The notes under the pieces are model-generated. The model searched no databases and was not told where the DNA came from. It saw only the letters and a list, made by a program, of their open reading frames with translations. A stretch of DNA of 6,553 bases, from the NCBI GenBank assembly GCA_041584055.1, contig JBFHER010000221.1, positions 1-6,553 of the forward strand, in the 5' to 3' direction. The position numbers and the translations under genes are program-made. This DNA is from JBFHER01 sp041584055. GTDB taxonomy: Bacteria; Bacteroidota; Bacteroidia; Bacteroidales; UBA5342. Below are positions 5,647 through 6,553 of this stretch, piece after piece; position 1 is the first letter of the stretch; the number at the start of each line of letters is the position of its first letter.

Positions 5647-6553
5647 ATGGCAATAACCATTTTTACTCCAGATATTATAGATTCAAAAGAAAAACCAACT
5701 GCTATTGCAAACAAAAGCTTTCCTTATTGTCAGTTAGCAGACCACCGAAGATTTGAAGAACTTGTATACTCTATTTATAAAAATGAAATCGAATATGGTA
5801 GTTGGCGTAATATCTATGATAATATTTATTTATTGCAAGGCGTTCGTGAAAGAGGACGTGATTGCACACTTTCCATATCACAAAAAAATAATGGTATTAT
5901 TCAATGTAAACATAGTAATATTGACAATAGAATATCAAAACCTGAATGTTGTAAAGAAATTATTAAATTTATTTTGCATTCTTTAATTGATGACAGATTA
6001 ATCTACGATATAAAAGAATTTACTTACTATTTTGTATCTTCTTCTGGATTCACGGAACCAGCAAAAGATATATTAGATGATTTTGGAAATTTAATCTTGA
6101 AAGAACCTGATTTAGTATCATGGATTAAAAGTATTATAGATACCAATATCAGTTTGAACTCCCTTTCCTATGAAAATGAAAAAGATAAGATTGAAAATCT
6201 TTTGTCAAACCTTATTGTTAAATGCATTTTACCTCAAGATATTGATTTTTTGCTCGCAAAAGATTATAACTCTACAACATGTAATATTTTTTTTGAAATT
6301 AGAACAGTAACAGATAACTCTGAGGTTATAAAACTTAGAGATGAATTGTCAAAACTAAATAAATATAAAAGTGTTAGCAATCTTCCCATTGAAGATATAC
6401 TTAAAAAGATAAAGGTTGCATCATTTTATTTAGCGGAGTATAGTAATGTAATTGAGAAAATACCTGATTCTCACATTGAAAGAAAAGAAACTGGCAGTTT
6501 ATTAAACTGGATAAAAACACATTTGTCAAATAATGATTTGCCAATTTGTATAT
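5647..6553 (+). CDS. Mrr/PD-(D/E)xK-like nuclease-domain protein, probable defence NTPase, 3' end outside window
   Basis: The frame is open from ATG 5647 through the right edge (302 codons), and an in-frame TGA at 5638 makes this the earliest ATG. Residues about 31-130 resemble a restriction-endonuclease fold: FEELV helix with E37/E38, then G-R-D with D72, a short hairpin, and I-I-Q-C-K with Q86 and K88. This is the D...QxK form of the PD-(D/E)xK site seen in Mrr-like enzymes. Strand FTYYFVSSSGF (125-135) fits the next beta strand. Residues 140-280 are mainly helical and unassigned. The last visible segment, ending LLNWIKTHL-SNNDLPICI, resembles the stretch just before a Walker A loop in STAND/NACHT-type NTPases. 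Such nuclease-NTPase fusions sense phage and degrade DNA. I infer this role from motifs and context; a stand-alone type IV restriction enzyme is an alternative. Composition is far more AT-rich than the adhesin (11 G/C of 60 at 5881-5940), which suggests transfer. Confidence 0.75.
   Translation, partial: MAITIFTPDIIDSKEKPTAIANKSFPYCQLADHRRFEELVYSIYKNEIEYGSWRNIYDNIYLLQGVRERGRDCTLSISQKNNGIIQCKHSNIDNRISKPECCKEIIKFILHSLIDDRLIYDIKEFTYYFVSSSGFTEPAKDILDDFGNLILKEPDLVSWIKSIIDTNISLNSLSYENEKDKIENLLSNLIVKCILPQDIDFLLAKDYNSTTCNIFFEIRTVTDNSEVIKLRDELSKLNKYKSVSNLPIEDILKKIKVASFYLAEYSNVIEKIPDSHIERKETGSLLNWIKTHLSNNDLPICI

Noticed and set aside
5753..5986. A 77-codon plus-strand frame
   Set aside because: It lies inside the 5647 gene in another frame and carries none of the nuclease motifs.

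Overview
The window looks like chromosomal DNA of a Bacteroidota bacterium (Flavobacteriia/Cytophagia/Sphingobacteriia-like). The large surface protein has a Bacteroidota-style architecture (IgGFc-binding-like N-terminal module, Ig-like, Calx-beta and tandem Big_9/cadherin-like domains). Start codons lack Shine-Dalgarno sequences, and both tRNA genes are preceded by good matches to the Bacteroidota promoter (TTG, 17-19 nt spacer, TAnnTTTG). Neither tRNA gene encodes its CCA end.

Layout: (1) Positions 1-4797, minus strand, are one uninterrupted reading frame of 1599 codons that runs off the left edge. It encodes a secreted multidomain adhesin-like protein: signal peptide, IgGFc-binding-like domain, Ig-like domain, three Calx-beta domains and at least eight tandem repeats of about 94 residues. 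(2) Positions 4798-4955 are an AT-rich divergent intergenic region with a 12-bp direct repeat next to the adhesin start. (3) Positions 4956-5438 are a small tRNA locus: promoter, tRNA-Gly(GCC), a short hairpin, a 42-nt 5' half of a tRNA-Leu gene that stops in the anticodon stem, about 150 nt of AT-rich DNA with its own promoter, and a complete tRNA-Leu(GAG). (4) Positions 5439-5646 are very AT-rich and hold a hairpin and a 14-bp palindrome inside a possible promoter. (5) From 5647 to the right edge an AT-rich plus-strand gene encodes a protein with an N-terminal Mrr/PD-(D/E)xK-like nuclease motif. It is cut by the window edge just where a P-loop NTPase domain might begin.

The most interesting reading is that the right part is the left end of a tRNA-associated genomic island. 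The AT-rich DNA begins at the point where the first tRNA-Leu copy breaks, inside its anticodon stem-loop. A second, complete and sequence-diverged tRNA-Leu(GAG) with its own promoter follows and would compensate for the broken gene. The first protein gene beyond it resembles anti-phage nuclease-NTPase proteins. This is an inference. The island's right end, any integrase and the rest of the defence-like gene are outside the window.
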